The notes: a model not told the origin generated them from the letters alone. Numbered from the stretch's first letter, positions 11,396 through 25,510 are shown. The stretch: DNA of 64,000 bases from Arenicola marina (GCA_964019135.1 OZ025260.1:22190254-22254253), one strand, 5' to 3'. A program made the numbers and translations.

Positions 11396-12542
11396 GCAGG
11401 ATATTTCTGGATATTGTCTTTTTTTCCCTTTCTGATATAATATATATGCCTGCCATGTTTATTAAATATTATGTAGGATATAATATTAAAGATATATTAG
11501 AAAATACTAAGAATGTGTAAATAGCAACCGTGTTCGCTATTAAAATTGATGTCATTAAAATTAATTGAAATGACACAATGTCATACAATTGCAGAAGTGA
11601 CAGTCCCAGTATCTAATTGACCGTGATAACTAGTATCGTCCTAAAGTGACCCTTTTCTACTCTGTTTAACGCCTTTCCAACCTACCAACTTAAGTAACGA
11701 AAAAGTGTCTATGCCACGTGTTAAATAATCAATTGAATATCGCTATATAAACCAAAGGCAACACATGCAAACTCAGCAGCACCAACATAATAATCAAGGG
11801 TATTTACTTTATCCGCCACAGCCCCCGCCCGCACCCCCCCCCCCCTCACTCCCAACCCCCACCCGCCCTTCGTCCCCGCTGATGATGTATACATTAGTTT
11901 TTGTTGCTCTTTGACATCACTGGGAAGCTCGGAAGCGCGTGATGGTGATCTAAATCTCAAGATGTTCGCAACGCCATTTTGAGAAGGAAAACTGCATTAT
12001 ATTTATAAATCATTTCGGCGGGTTTTTTTTCTGTTGCACCTATACAAACAGAGAAGGTGGATAAGTTGGGGGTCGAGACAAAGGGTGGCATGGCACCGAG
12101 TCATGCCCCCCAGCATGGCAATGTGGCGAGACACTGGAGATCTGACATAGCCAGCCACGGTGGGCGGAAAAAAGAACAGCAAGACGCCTCGCTTTATATC
12201 TCTCACGAACGTAAACGAATCTCCATCAAGACCGGATGTGCACGTGGCTCGATTGTACATCCTGTCGCATCGTCGCTGACGATATCTTGTGTTTGTATCC
12301 GCGTCTTCTTTGCTCTTGCAGTTTTTTGTGATCTTCTCTTCCGTTTTTTGCTTAGCATGAGCACTAGATTCCCCGTCGGTTGTATCATATTACCTAATAT
12401 CACAGTTTTTTTTCGCTCCTTCTTGGTTTAATATCTGTATAGCACGTATTTCTTATCCCCATAACAGTCGTCTCCTTCCGCTTCTTCCTCCTCTCTATCT
12501 CTCGTCTCATCCCACTCGATGCCTTTGTCCCGCTGTCTGACT
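11396..12542. other. Non-repetitive stretch, nothing recognised
   Basis: AT-rich DNA with a C-rich patch at about 11,820-11,870. No exon-like segment supported. Confidence 0.4.
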
Positions 12543-12576
12543 CTTTGCCAGTAGACACCAGTGTCTACTGGACAAA
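12543..12576. repeat. Near-perfect palindrome
   Basis: CCAGTAGACAC at 12,548-12,558 pairs with 12,561-12,571 across a 2-nt centre. The outer CTTTG/CAAAG bases extend the stem by five pairs after one bulge. Confidence 0.8.
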
Positions 12577-14891
12577 GTAGAAGTATTGCGCTTGACAATC
12601 CTTTCAATCCTTCGGCCGTGTTGACTTTGAGATTACTATTCAGCCCAACACTCGCACGACAATGTTGCGGCCGGTTGGCTTACGTAGGGCGTGCCCTCCT
12701 CGGTACCCTCAGATAAGATCCTCAGCTGTAATATCCTTTTATAAAAGGAGGAGTCATGGTCAAGAATTAAAGAGGTCTCAGAGTTCCAGACAAATTTGAG
12801 ACCCTTGACCTGAACATGACGTATAACTCACGGAGAAAGGACGAGATTCGATAGATTCGCAGAACTTGAAGGTTGTCAGGTGTCTAACAATGGAACGTGG
12901 CGTGTTAAGTTCTCACATTTCGTAGATGCAAATCTATAGATTTTTCAAATGGAATGATGTCGTATCTGTAGGTTATTAATTACTGTCGTGCAGTGTATTT
13001 TAACGATAGAAGAAGTGTTCACTGCGCCAGGTTTTGTAGGGAGATATGAAATATTTTGTCTTGTTTTAACTCACCATCTACATCTACACCAATATCTTTT
13101 TATCCGTCACTGCTTTTATTGCTGGTAGGTGATGTCCCACAAAATAAACCGAATATCCTCACGCGTCCATTATAAAAAGAAATGCAGCACAACACCAATT
13201 ATTTCATTTTACGAAAACAAGCTGCGGAACCGAAACACTGACGTTGTAGCAATATTTTGTACTCCTAGTTGTGGCGAGGGACTCGTTACAAGCAGAGGAT
13301 CCTGTGTTCTACAATACGATAGCTGTCTATCTGGTAGTCTCCCTCCTGTATCAAATATCGCCATGAGACTCCATAGCCTCCATCGCCGATATCGTAGGCT
13401 GCCCCACCTCATTTAATCTTCTCCACGCCTCATTATACAGGCTCAGGTACGCCCTCAATGCCAGGTTTCAATGCCGAGACAGAAAGGCAAGTCAGTGAAT
13501 GCGGTGTAGTTAAGTGTGCGAGGAGGTCTTGTCATGTATCGCTTACCCCATGAATCACTGACACGTCCAACTCATCGGAAGCCGTTAACTGCCAAGCTAA
13601 TCATAGCCAGCGACCTCTGGCGGCGACCCCAAGAAGTGATCAACTTCCGGACTCATTATAACGCGAGGATCTCGCCGGGGCCGAGAGTTCCGGTCCGAGA
13701 GCCCTGATACCCGGATCCAGTCAGGGCTCGCTATTAAATACCGAGAAGAAGCCAAAGCGTGTGAATGACGAACGCTCACCGCATGACAACCAGATGCCGC
13801 GGGGCTCAGATGGAAAACATATATAAATACGACCAGAAAATGCTTTTAAAAAAAGCTGATTTCATTCGTCTCGCCTACAGTGAATAGTTATTAACTGAAC
13901 GGATTGGCGGTGGGATGAATACTTGCCACGTGTGCTATTTTTGTCAGGTATATTGCGCACTGCCACGTGCTAGTCTAAATATAATATTTAAATATTACCA
14001 GATGGTTAAAACTGGGCCAACCTGAATAATTACATATGTATTGACATGAGGTTCTCGTGTTTGGAACGATATGATAAATGTGGTGCGGTGAAAGTGATGT
14101 TTCTTCACATGCGATGTGCAAATTATTTCGTCTTAGATTTGCTCATGACGCAATGCCTCGGTCCCCCAGAACGCAATTGTTTTCCTTTTGTTTATTTATA
14201 TTAAAACCAGTTTTGCAGGATACGAATATGCATGCACACATTCAAAATGGGAATTTTTTTCACGAAGAGCGAACACTCAAGTAGTGCTCGACAAAACGAC
14301 AATGCGAGGCGGTTTTAAATTAATATTTGATGTAAAACTGTATATCACAATAAACAGTGAAGTTTGTTTACTTGATTATGCATGCCTTATAATCGCAATT
14401 AAACCTTGCTATGCGCATGCGCTGTTGCTTGTTACCCATTAAATTTACTGCGATATCGATCATTTTTTTATGAATTAGCAATGGTCTAAATGAAAGTATG
14501 CTGTATCCAAGAAATTTTAACACGCTACCACAATTCACTACATGATAATTCTTATTCAACCATGGTCCATTTTGTGGTCCTCTATATTTGTTTTCCTGGC
14601 GAAATACTAGCATGACTTACATTGCATGTGCTGATAGCCTCTTATGTCTCTGTTTAGCTAGTTCGAAGTCGTAAGTTCGAAGTTTATTGGGAGTTAATCG
14701 TCTTGCAAGCTGCATAGAGACCTCTAGTTTCTCAGCTGAGAAGTAACCAATCACGACCATTGTGACACTGTCTTGACACGAACGTGTCACTCCTTATCTG
14801 TCAAGTCAAACCTGAACACGTGGGCTATAGAAAGATGGAGAAAGAAAAGTTTGATTCGCACTATAGGCTGGCATCCAGCCGCGGTATATAC
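12577..14891. other. Non-repetitive stretch, nothing recognised
   Basis: Mixed-composition DNA. The open frames at 13,129-13,416 and 14,078-14,442 show no domain, codon bias or splice support. Confidence 0.4.
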
Positions 14892-15118
14892 TTCTATGCA
14901 TTACGTGCATACGTCATACAGTAAAGAGATCAAGGAAACATGATTCAGATTTTCTATTCTTCCATGCATTACGTGCATACGTCATACGTGCATACGTCAT
15001 ACAGTAAAGAGATCAAGGAAACATGATTCAGATTTTCTATTCTTCTATGCATTACGTGCATACGTCATACGTGCATACGTCATACAGTAAAGGGATCAAG
15101 GAAACATGATTCAGATTT
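14892..15118. repeat. Three 68/83-bp tandem units with a nested 15-bp repeat
   Basis: Units start at 14,892, 14,960 and 15,043. The second and third carry an extra copy of ACGTGCATACGTCAT, which accounts for 83 versus 68 bp. Each unit ends with a conserved AGATCAAGGAAACATGATTC segment. The TACGTCA words resemble CREB/ATF half-sites; function is not implied. Confidence 0.88.
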
Positions 15119-15186
15119 TTTTGCGAGGGCTATACCGATCCAATGAACCCTTAACACACTGACATGAAAGGATTAAGACTGACTCA

Positions 15187-15262
15187 GACTCCTGTGGGGT
15201 TTGAACCCGCAACTTGGCAGTCATCACACAGATACGACCAGGTCGGTTACCCCCATATAGCA
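15187..15262 (-). mobile_element. tRNA-like SINE head
   Basis: On the minus strand, a B-box GGGTTCAAACCCC (about 15,191-15,203) is preceded by an imperfect A-box-like GGTAACCGACCTGGTCG at tRNA-like spacing. It does not fold convincingly as a complete tRNA, so a SINE head or tRNA pseudogene is likely. Confidence 0.4.
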
Positions 15263-15654
15263 CACGCAGTTCCGGGTCTGGCCTAACCTAAGCCATATAA
15301 GGCGACACTGCAATAAACGCTTAATGAAGTCTTAGCCGTTGTGTCAAGTGCAAATCCTTGTAAAGTAAATGCGATACATTATATTCTACAGGTACTATTT
15401 CTTTATGCCTGATCACCGCTTACGGCTGTAGCCCTCCGCGCTGCTAGACGCGGCCCCCTCGCCGGCACACGTGACTTCAGCCAGCGGAAGACGGAATTGG
15501 CCTCCCCTTCCCCGGCGTAACAACGTTGGGGGACACTTTTAGATTTCAATATAATTAATTTGTCCTGCTGGCGGCGGCTGGAGAAATTCCCTTCTGGCGG
15601 GCAAGCCCCCGAATCCGGAAATGGGATGGTCATAATTTGTCGGGCGGCGCCGAA

Positions 15655-15965
15655 ACCCCTCCTCCCCCCCCCCCCCTCCCCCTCCCTCGCCATCCTGCCA
15701 CCACCCCGCCTCGATATGTTGGGCCGGACACGGGTGGCTTGTTAGAGAGGGAAGGATGGAGGGAGGGGTGGGTACCAGGAATGGGAAGTATAGCAAGGGT
15801 GGTGTCGGGTGGGTGTTCGCTGGGTGGGAAAGCGGGCCATGGGGGGCGGGGGGGGGGGGGTAGAGTGCCGAGAGGATCTCTCGGGTGTACGACCACGGAT
15901 GCAGAGGGGTGTCAGAGAGGTGTGGCTGGGGGGGGGGGGGGGGGGGTGGGGAGTGGTGGCGGAGT
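15655..15965. repeat. GC-rich simple sequence with poly-C and poly-G tracts
   Basis: Poly-C runs near 15,665-15,685 are followed by G-rich DNA with long G runs near 15,848-15,860 and 15,930-15,946. Long glycine- or proline-rich frames on both strands come from this composition. Confidence 0.6.
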
Positions 15966-17022
15966 CGGGGGACTCTATGGCGCTATATACAGGCTGTGCC
16001 ATTGCAGATGCCTGGCTTGACGGTTTTGTTTTCCTTCATTATGCGCTACAAGAGCTTATAGAGGGGAGGGTCTCACAATCCTGCGAGGATGAGGAAGGCT
16101 TCGCGGCGGAACTTGTTTGTCCCATCTCTCTAAGACCCTTCCTGGGCTCCCGCAGCAGTCGCCGATTAACTCATCGCCTGGTTGTGGGATTTCTACGCTG
16201 TCAGGGCATGCAAAAGAGGCCGTGATAATAAATTGCTGCATATAGAGGCCTGGGGAGTTTTTTTGCGATATTTTCCCAGCGCCTTGGATGGTTGATATCC
16301 ACTCCAGAGGTCCGCCATATCAGGTTATAATGTCGTCACATACGTGCGGCAGCGGAAGTGGTGGCTCCCCCTGGTGACCCTGATGGATCACTAAGGCGCT
16401 GATAGGTCACAATCAGCAGCGCCCTCTAGCGTTAAGAGTGTTTCCCGACACGTGGATATGAAGCTGAAATAAGGAGGATCCTTACTATTAACAAACGCCG
16501 CGGTATAAAATAACAGTCGACTGGATTCGAAATGGACTGCGCGTAATTAAGTAATGAATACTTGTGATTTTGTATTTGCTTCATAATGATGCTGCGGAAC
16601 CATGGCGGACTTTGTGCAGTGACGTCACTCTGGGGCCGGATTACTGGCCACCGGATTGGATGGCTTCTTCTTGTCACTCTCGTCTTGAGGTGAGTTGTAC
16701 TCAAGGCGCAATATATTCTCATGACTATCTCAACTAGGCAAGTCAACTACTGAATTTATTGAACGTATTTGTCGTATCCAATATCTATGCACAATTTGGT
16801 GAAGCAAGTATCTGGATGAAAATTCAAAACAATACCACCAGACCCCGACAGGCACTACATTACTACATTGGTTGTGGAGGTGTGCCGTCCATATCATAGC
16901 GAGGTGTTGTGGTCATAGAGGTTTTTGGTTAAAACGGCCTACAGAATAGACACTGACAGTCATGGCAAAGTATATGGAAGTTAATTGTTTGAACACTGTC
17001 GGTATTAACTAAAGTATCTTGT
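15966..17022. other. Non-repetitive stretch, nothing recognised
   Basis: A 104-codon minus-strand frame (16,432-16,746) has no recognisable domain or flanking splice evidence. Nothing else supported. Confidence 0.35.
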
Positions 17023-17178
17023 GGGGGGGGGGGCGGCACTAGTATACACATCTTGCGACGGGAGGGGAGGAGGGCTCTGAAAATGTGCGTTCATAGAGCG
17101 GGTTTCCACGGAAAAATGCCCCTTTTCGAGCGGATGAAAAAGGGGGGGCTACCGCGGACGCCCAGCCCCCCCCCCCCC
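17023..17178. repeat. Poly-G / poly-C foldback
   Basis: G11 at 17,023-17,033 faces C13 at 17,166-17,178, with GGGCGG-like and CGCCC flanks inside. It has the same layout as the elements at 4,390 and 45,691. Confidence 0.5.
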
Positions 17179-19864
17179 TAACCCAACAATGTATTAAGTA
17201 CCCCAACCCTGGTGGAATATATAGTAAAGATCTGCAATTTGGCTTTGATCACTTTCGATATGAACTGGAATATATGGTCAAGAATAGCATTTTTTACAAA
17301 TTTTCAGTCTCAAATGGGCACATCGAAAGAAATTGTAAATTTCTGCTCCAGGGGTTGAGAGAAAAAAGGCAAAAAAGTGCTCATTTGTGCAGCACATATG
17401 CTAACTATCGGTAGTAATCCCCTCCTGGGAGGTCGGGGGGGGGGGCACTTGAGTTGTTTAACTTTATTTATTTAACGAGGTTACCGATAGCGAAAACACA
17501 TATCAACGGTCACCTTAATCTTGTTTAATCTTGTGAGTATTCATCTTGTAAGTGTCTTTGAGAACTGTATATACCTCGCGAAATTTAAATACATCCATAA
17601 AGAGCGTTCATTTAGCAAGTTCTCAATAATAACTGAGACATGAGTTAAACTCTCCGTTCCCTCGCTGCGTTTTCTTCAATTAAAACGACGGACGAGCAGT
17701 GAACTGTTTTTCAGCATTCTCCTGTGTGCACTATTAAAGCGCTTTCTTAAACAGTTCCCTTGTGTGCTATTTCTGATTCCGCCTTCAGTCCTCACGTTGA
17801 AGACGGTGACCATGGCAACCGTTTAACGTCTAATTCCCGTCGAATTAACAATTATTTCCATCCCATTTACTTCGAAAATAGGTTTGTGTCAAAGCGTTCT
17901 GTCGAGCGCAGAGTTGATTTTGGCAAAACATGTTAGTCAATGCCCGACGTCGTTTAAAAACAAACACAGAATTAACTTTATTTAAATTAATGTCAATTTG
18001 TCAGCGGAAAGTTTTAAAGCTCAGCTGTGCAGATAATTTGAAATCGACCAGGTCTGCCTTCAAAATCAATGATATTTTGTCATCGTGTAACATGTCTTTT
18101 GCGATGAGTGTATCATTCATCACTGTAGGACAGCTCGATGTTTTACATGGCTAGTACATTTATCCGTAAAGGCCCCTGACGCTATATGGTAATTGAGAGT
18201 CGATTTGGACTGGTGGGATGGCGGTAGTAAACATAAAATATCATCCTCGCGATTTGTTTTTATCTCACGTCTTGTTTTAACTCCAGAATACTGTAAAATA
18301 ATTGTTTTCCTCTTGTTATTGCCACTCGGGGGACCACCAGGGGGACCACCAGGGGGATATCTCCTGCGCCTCCCTCTTTAAAATTTGAATCGTTGTGACA
18401 AGTGTCCATTATTCAGCACCAAACATCCAAACGCCATATATTTAATATCGATCCATGAAATGAATTATTCCACAAAGCCAAAACTATGTATGAGTAGCCA
18501 TCAGCTAACCCCGTTCTAACCTTGTCGAGAGCTTTCGTTTGAATAAGTTTGAGTGAGAAATCGTAGATCGTTGGTTCCATTAAAATATTCAATATAATTT
18601 TAGCATTAAACGTCGCGATAATTAGATCGTAATCGAATAATAATTATTATGTCGTGAATCGAGGTAGCTTAAATTTGCTTACTTTCGTTTAAGATACCTA
18701 ATCTTAATTTTTAAAAATAAATAGCATAACTATAATAATTAATCTGGGCCCTAGTTAAGGAATGAAAAATGTTGCAGCAAAATCAGTCCGTAATAAATTA
18801 TAATAGTCTAAACTACTACAGACCTGCATTCCCCGTGTGATATGCCACTGGCGCATTCTGAATGAACATTAGCGTTAAAAGCATATACCTTTGATGCCAT
18901 GGCGCCTCTCTATATCCCCAATGACTAACCTTTGGACCTAATTTGACTTTGCCCCCTATTATTATAACTGTTATTGACTTGGCCAGACTCCTACCCACGA
19001 GTACACTATGACCAGGGGTCCGATGGAGGTTGGCCGCGTGGTGTGACTGTATCAATGAGGCCTCCCTCTCCCCTGATTCATCTTGCCGTGGCTGCATGAC
19101 CTCCGTCGTGGTCATAATGCTGTCCCCCTAGCTTGTTTAGCGTTCGGGGCGACCTGCAAAGGGAAAAGGGAGGATGACGACAATCAGAAAAACCGCCGCC
19201 GTAAGAGGGAGTTAATGGTCTGCGGCCCATCACTCAATTTTCCCGCCATTCCCGCGAGAAGCAGACGAACGTGATTTATTTCAATTTAAACGCAGAGCGT
19301 GTGCGCAATGACAACCCACTCCCTGACGCCCCCCCCCCCCCACCTCCTCCAGCTCCACCCCACACCAGATCTGCAACCATCGTCCCCTCCACTTACTCCA
19401 CCCCCCCCCCCCCATATTATTCATATCACTCTCTACCAAGCACCCTCAACCCCACCCCCCACCCCACCCTCGTGAAAGAGGGTACCTATCATTTTCAATC
19501 ATTCCAATTTGCCCCGTGCCGACACTCCGCCCGCAACCTGCTGCAAAAACGACGCCATTATCCCGGGCCAATGTTATATCTATTTCTAAGAGGGAACCCA
19601 GCTTGCTCGGTGATTGTGTGTGGGGAGGAATTCCCGGGGAGGAGGACACACAGGAGGGGACTATTTTTTCTCATACATACAGATGGGCCGTGCGCCTGTC
19701 TCCGCTCCCCGGCCCATCCCGATCACGTGGCTAGAGACGCTGAGCGACGATTGACCTTGGCAGACGTGGGGACGCTGTGCGTGTCTTCGACTCGGATGTC
19801 GCCTCACGCATTCCGATGGGGGCGCCACCGTCTTTCTTGGCATCGCCGGGAGTCTCCTTAATCC
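17179..19864. other. Non-repetitive stretch with minor simple repeats
   Basis: Contains three tandem GGGGGACCACCA-like words at 18,328-18,355 and C-rich simple sequence at 19,328-19,420. No supported gene. Confidence 0.4.
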
Positions 19865-19871
19865 ACTGGGT

Positions 19872-19925
19872 AAGCCGGGTGGCTGAACTGCAGACCAATA
19901 GGTCATGAGTTCGAATCCCTGCCTC
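19872..19925 (+). mobile_element. tRNA-like SINE head
   Basis: TGGCTGAACTG fits the A-box and AGTTCGAATCCC fits the B-box, but the gap between them is short and no good acceptor stem is visible. Likely a SINE fragment or tRNA pseudogene. Confidence 0.4.
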
Positions 19926-22900
19926 ACTATCTATATAGCCTTCATTTTTTGCAACGGCTGCCTAAAGTAACATTCTTTAATTTCTATCAACATCGAAACT
20001 TTCCGCCAGATGGCAGCACGTTGAATCGACAGGCGTCAGTTCCCACGGAACAACAAAATCAGCTGTCAGTATCCTCTTGTCTAGCCCCTTACTAGTGAAA
20101 AACATCTACCCAGAAGCTACAAGAATCGAATGGTTGTGTTGACAGGGTGGTTAATTCCCTATGCTGTGGGCTATTTTGTCAGCTATCACGAACTGCGTTG
20201 AAGTTAACAACTGAAGGCGAATTCGGATGGCTTTCTGATGTTAAAGCCGCGTTTGTGGACATTAAGGCGTGAACTGGGCAAATAGGCCACTAGGTCAATG
20301 AGAAGATATGTTGCCGTTTTCCCAGAATGTACCTGGACATGGCATCCTCTATTGGCCTGCAGTCGAGCATGCCGCCCATTGTGGCTCTGGTATGGCATAG
20401 CGGACGGTTGATGGTAGACCAGTTTAAGCTTACGGCATAGCGAACATTTAACATACCATTTCGATAGCGTTATGTATCATGTTGGGTGATGGCGCGTCCA
20501 TCTGCCGCCCCCCCCCACCCCATGGCTCCTCTCTTCCTTGACCTTTCCCACCGTCGCGATATTACTAACACAGGTTAAAGCAATATACTTACATGCGCCA
20601 TCTTAGATTTTTTACATTTTAGAATCAAGACTAAAAGTATCTCAAAAATTATGACGCATATTTTCTATATCTCTTTGAGTCTGTAAAACAAACATTTCAA
20701 CATAAAACTGCGCGGTTTATTTATATCGCGCGCGGACTTGATAGCGAGCCGCGGTCGACATCACACACAAAATACCGAACGGCGAACAGGCGCGCAGGGA
20801 TATAAAGCCGGCCACCAACTTCTGCTCCGGTGACCAAAATACTTCTCTCCGGATAGCCCACAGGCTTTCAGGATTTAAATTCAAGACAGAATGTACTTAT
20901 TTGACATGGAGAAGAGGTTGGTAATACAAAAAATTACGGAATATATTGCTTTAAAGCGTTCTACGTCAATCTATGATTAAATCAATCAACCATCGATGGG
21001 GTTCGAATGAAGAGCCTCAAGAGAGCTTCAAGCTGTATGTCTATCTTGGCCACTGACACGATCATAGCACTGTCGGAGTGTTACATGTCACACACCGCTG
21101 TAGGCCACACCGATAAGTGTGACCCAAAAGAAAACATACCCACCATTAACCGATAACAATCCACCGTCAACAATATTCCTCACCTGTTACATTGATAATG
21201 GAGGTATCTATAATGCGGATGCTCGAGACTAGGCTCTCATATAATTGCCTTTGTTGTCTTTCACGATTATCTGCCTTCACTGCTGCTTTGGTTCGAAACG
21301 CAATTCCCTTTGTGGGCATACCCATAGATGTAGCCTGTGTTATCTATCTTGTGACATTGCCGGATGTTATGTGTTGGTGTAACGGGTAGATATGGCCTGT
21401 GCACTGGCAGAGAGATCCCCGTGGGACCCAGATGAAAAAAGACAGTTTTCCATCAATACTTAGCTTAACAAATTACTGACAGCAATGGGCGAATTGCAAT
21501 TATTGTGATAGACATCCCACTGACAAAGCCGACCAATTAATGCATTGTCGGCTGTGGAAGCTGTTGTCCCTCCTCGCATGCGCTACGTGGACTTTCTATA
21601 ACATGTATACCCAACCTACGTAAATAACAACAACACTATCCACATTAAATAATAGATAAGACGCATCATTGGCCCTTGTTCAGTAGTTATACAAGAGACA
21701 CTCGGCCAGGGGGGCCACGCGGAGGCTCCGATGGCCTTGGCTGCAGACCAGCCGCCCTTTGAAGTCAGGCAAGACGGGCGTAAGTGTATTTACCCATCAT
21801 TGACCGAAAACTGGTAAATTATCTGGGTAGGTCGCCACGACGGCAGGGTGGGAGGAGTCAAGGTCACACGGCATATTTGGCCGCGCATACAGGATCCACT
21901 CAGAACGTGGGTCACGTGTACAAGGCAATGAATCACGTGTCCACCCGGGACGGAAGTAGCCAATATGCACCTTATTCATCATGTGACGGCAGCGACCGGG
22001 CCATAGAATGAATAGATTTGGGCTGAAAGCGGGTCATGCGTTGGCAGATATTTATATATGAGAGAGGTGTATATGGTCAAGGTGCTGGGTTCGACTCCGG
22101 CCCGGGGTATCTACGCGGGGAAAGGTTTCATCCATTAATCCGTCGCTTGGCCCAATGTAGCCCTTGTGGGTACGAAAGCGGTCAAAAATCCGAATTTATT
22201 TCAATATATATATATATGTATATATATACCTATAGTGTAAGCCGCGATACATTCTGCAAAGACACAGGGAAGTGAGTCATCCGATTGGTTTTAGACCTGA
22301 AACATAGATTGAAATATGTGAGGTTCAGTAATTTACAAAGCACCGTTTTAACATTGAGCACAATTTATTGTCCTGAAATGAAGGAGTAATAAACTGTGTT
22401 TTCGGTTGAACTATATTGGGAGATAAAACAGGCAAATATACATTTATGGACAAGATTTACAACAAAAGCCCCTAGCCCCGTCCCCCAGCCCCATTACATT
22501 GGTCTGTCACTAATAGAGCTATTTTCACAATAGCGCCTCTGACGCACATTGCGTGTCCCTAGCTGAAAACATAGAAAGGCTCCCATAAACCTAACTAGTG
22601 CCCCGAAAGCTAACAATGAAAAGTGAAAATAACAAGTTAATTAAAAATACGCTGCACCAAAGAGGACATTGGACCGCAGTGCACCAACTGGCGAATCCTG
22701 CATGGTAACGCTACCCACTCAACCCTAATCCGGACACCAGATCTCGGATTTCGCATGATCCCGAATCACCTACGAATCCTGGAGGCGCCGGTGTTTGGGT
22801 GCGAGGCACGGCATCCAGACAATGGAGCCATCGGAGGCGACTAATGTAAAGTGCAAGCGCCTGTCAACACACCAGGGTAAACAGAACGCCCGACCTCTGC

Positions 22901-23537
22901 GCCGCGGGCTGGGGCGGGCGGGGGGGGGCAGAGGAAGCGGGGGCGCGGGCATGGCCGGGGGCGGAAATAAGCGGCGGTGGGCGGGGATCCTAAATTATCC
23001 GGAATAACACCCGGACAGGGATAGAGCGAGAGCAGATCCTTAGAGTCTCGGATGTTGGGGGGTTTACATTCGGCGATCCAGACAGAGAGAGAGACAGGGG
23101 CCAGCGGGCGATACCATCCCCAGCGAGATTTACCCGTCAGGCGTTTTTGTCGGTGTCGATTAAATTTTATGTCTGGAGCCATGTTTATTTACTACATCCA
23201 AGGAATGGATATTTCTGCCGACTAGCTCACATAACATCCGGGTATCGCAAGCAACTGTTCATTCATAACGGCCGTGAAGCTCCAGGCTGTGATTACAACC
23301 AAATCCTGATCGTGAGGGATGCCCATTCGCCAATGCCATTGTGGCTTTTAACATCATTGAGCCATTGAGTGACGCCCTAAGCTGTAGCCGGAATACTTTT
23401 TCAGCTGTTTTCCATCAGCTCGAGTTCGATCGGACCCCCCGTTGTGTCTCCGCCTGCCTTTCACTCCGGCAATAAAATGTTGTAGGCTTATGGTTGTCAT
23501 ATTTAATACATATAATACATACAATACAACTGATAAA
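19926..23537. other. Non-repetitive stretch with a short TA repeat
   Basis: A (TA)n tract at about 22,201-22,230 and a B-box-like GGGTTCGACTCC at 22,087-22,098. No exon-like segment supported. Confidence 0.4.
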
Positions 23538-23733
23538 AATTAATAATATTAATAGCACATTAATGACAATTAATAGTATTAATGACATTAATAGTATTAA
23601 TAACATTAATAGCATTAATAACATTAATGGTCTTTATAACATTAATAGTATTAATAACATTAATAGTATTAATGACATTAATAATATTAATAACATTAAT
23701 AATATTAATGACAGTAATAATATTAATAATAAC
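23538..23733. repeat. ATTAATA-type microsatellite
   Basis: Imperfect 9-bp words ATTAATAGT, ATTAATAAC and ATTAATGAC repeated about 20 times. The Ile/Asn- and Leu/Met-rich frames are artefacts. Confidence 0.93.
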
Positions 23734-24112
23734 AAATCATTTTCGCTTCGACTTCAAAAGTGAAGTATTGGTTTTATGATAATGTCAGACACAATTATAT
23801 TATATATTATTATAGTTATTTCGCTGCATTGGCTTCGGTGGCATCCATCTATCCGGGCAATGCGATGGATTTTTCGCTTTGCGTTCTTTGCATATATATG
23901 TTGCCATAACATAAAGTCGTCTATTTGACTTGTACCATTGTCACTCATTGCTGCAGAATGATCTGATTTGAGTTTGACAGAGCTTGCCACAGTCATCAGA
24001 CCGATGTTTGGTCATTTCGACAGGATTATTGCTTGGGCCGGGATCTAGGGAGTTAATCAACTGAGAAATTCCTTTACAGCTGCCAAGTTACTCTTCATTG
24101 GCCCTATATATC

Positions 24113-24139
24113 AATATATATATATATATATATATATTA
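24113..24139. repeat. (TA)n microsatellite
   Basis: Uninterrupted TA dinucleotides. Confidence 0.95.
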
Positions 24140-24987
24140 TACTTATTTTGCTTCATATGTTTTCTCTTCTCGTTTCTCAATCATAGCTTATGGCCGGACC
24201 TCGTTTTGCCAAGGCGGGGTCCTTTCTGTACGGGCCACGTGACCTCTCCACAAAATTTAATCATCTATCTGATCGTTCTGTGTGGGAGAGAGCGAGGGCT
24301 GCATACATATGGAAGACTGCCTCCCAGGCTAATAACCCCCTCGCGGCAGACCCACCAGTGCATTGTGGGTGATGACACGTGGTATGCCAGCCCTGGAGGG
24401 GTTTGCACGTGACCCCCCGGTACCCCCGCCTGGCGCGCGGCGGGGGCAGGCACCGATTGCCCCGCACCCTGGCGATCGCGAGACAGAGCCAGCACGGTGT
24501 GGGCGGATGGATGGCAGGGAGGCGGGTGGGTGGGTGTGGGGGTGGCGTAGATGAGAGATGTAGGCTGCCATGGGTAATTGTGTCTGAGCCTCCTCCACTT
24601 CTGCACGCCTTGTACTGTCTGACACTGGCTATCTATTGACTAATCTCCCCTCTATTAGCCCGTTACATGTTGTGGGCTGAGTCAAACAGCTCTCACGAGG
24701 CTCCACTCTGACCCCAGATTAGCTAACGCCACTGCTGCTCATCATCTGATGGGGATTTCCGCGTACCGCCCATCTACCGGGCCAAGATACAATCATGATG
24801 TGCTCCATTGACCTAAGATATATATCTATATTACATACCACCCGCAAAGGAAGCGCGGAGAGGGTGGTAAAGGGGTCAGTGCCCCCAATGTCGCTAATTT
24901 GACTCCCCCATCCCCCACCCCTCACGACCCATACGACCATACATTCATATGCAAAATTATTATGAATGTAGTTATCGAAGACGACCA
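24140..24987. other. Non-repetitive, partly GC-rich stretch
   Basis: A GC-rich patch at 24,400-24,550 gives overlapping frames on both strands without domains. Nothing supported as a gene. Confidence 0.35.
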
Positions 24988-25080
24988 GAATCGTTCATCC
25001 AATCAAACAGCATTGTTACCAATAAGGACCGAATCGTTCATCCAATCAAACACGCATTGTTACCAATAAGGACCGAATCC
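24988..25080. repeat. Two tandem 43-bp units
   Basis: GAATCGTTCATCCAATCAAA begins at 24,988 and again at 25,031. The units differ by one inserted base, and a short third start follows. Confidence 0.9.
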
Positions 25081-25510
25081 GTTGAGCACATAATACACTT
25101 TCGCATGCCACAGACGGTCATTATCATTTATGCAATAGGGTTGTGCAGTCACTACGGGATCTGATCGAGACCTCACGAGACAGGGCTACTTATTCTCTAC
25201 GTCAATGCCTAGCATCAACGGCCTGTACGCGCTGCCTACCTTCCGGTTGTTTGCCTTCGCTCGCTCCACCCACGAAATCGGCTGAAGCTGTCCTTGGATG
25301 CACAACTAACTACTGAATTTAATGCGTATATCAGAACCATCAGAGTATATGTCTTATTTTTAACTATAGTATGATTTTATAGTTAGGAATGCCTGAACCA
25401 AAGAGGACAAAAAAATAGTTTCGCACTCACTCGATTCTTCACGCAGAAACCGCGCAGCCAGCCGGTTCTCAGCACTCAAACGTTGACTACAATGAGTGCG
25501 TATCACGCAG

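Noticed and set aside
23494-23779. Ile/Asn-rich and Leu/Thr-rich frames of 65-89 codons
   Set aside because: Translations of the ATTAATA microsatellite.
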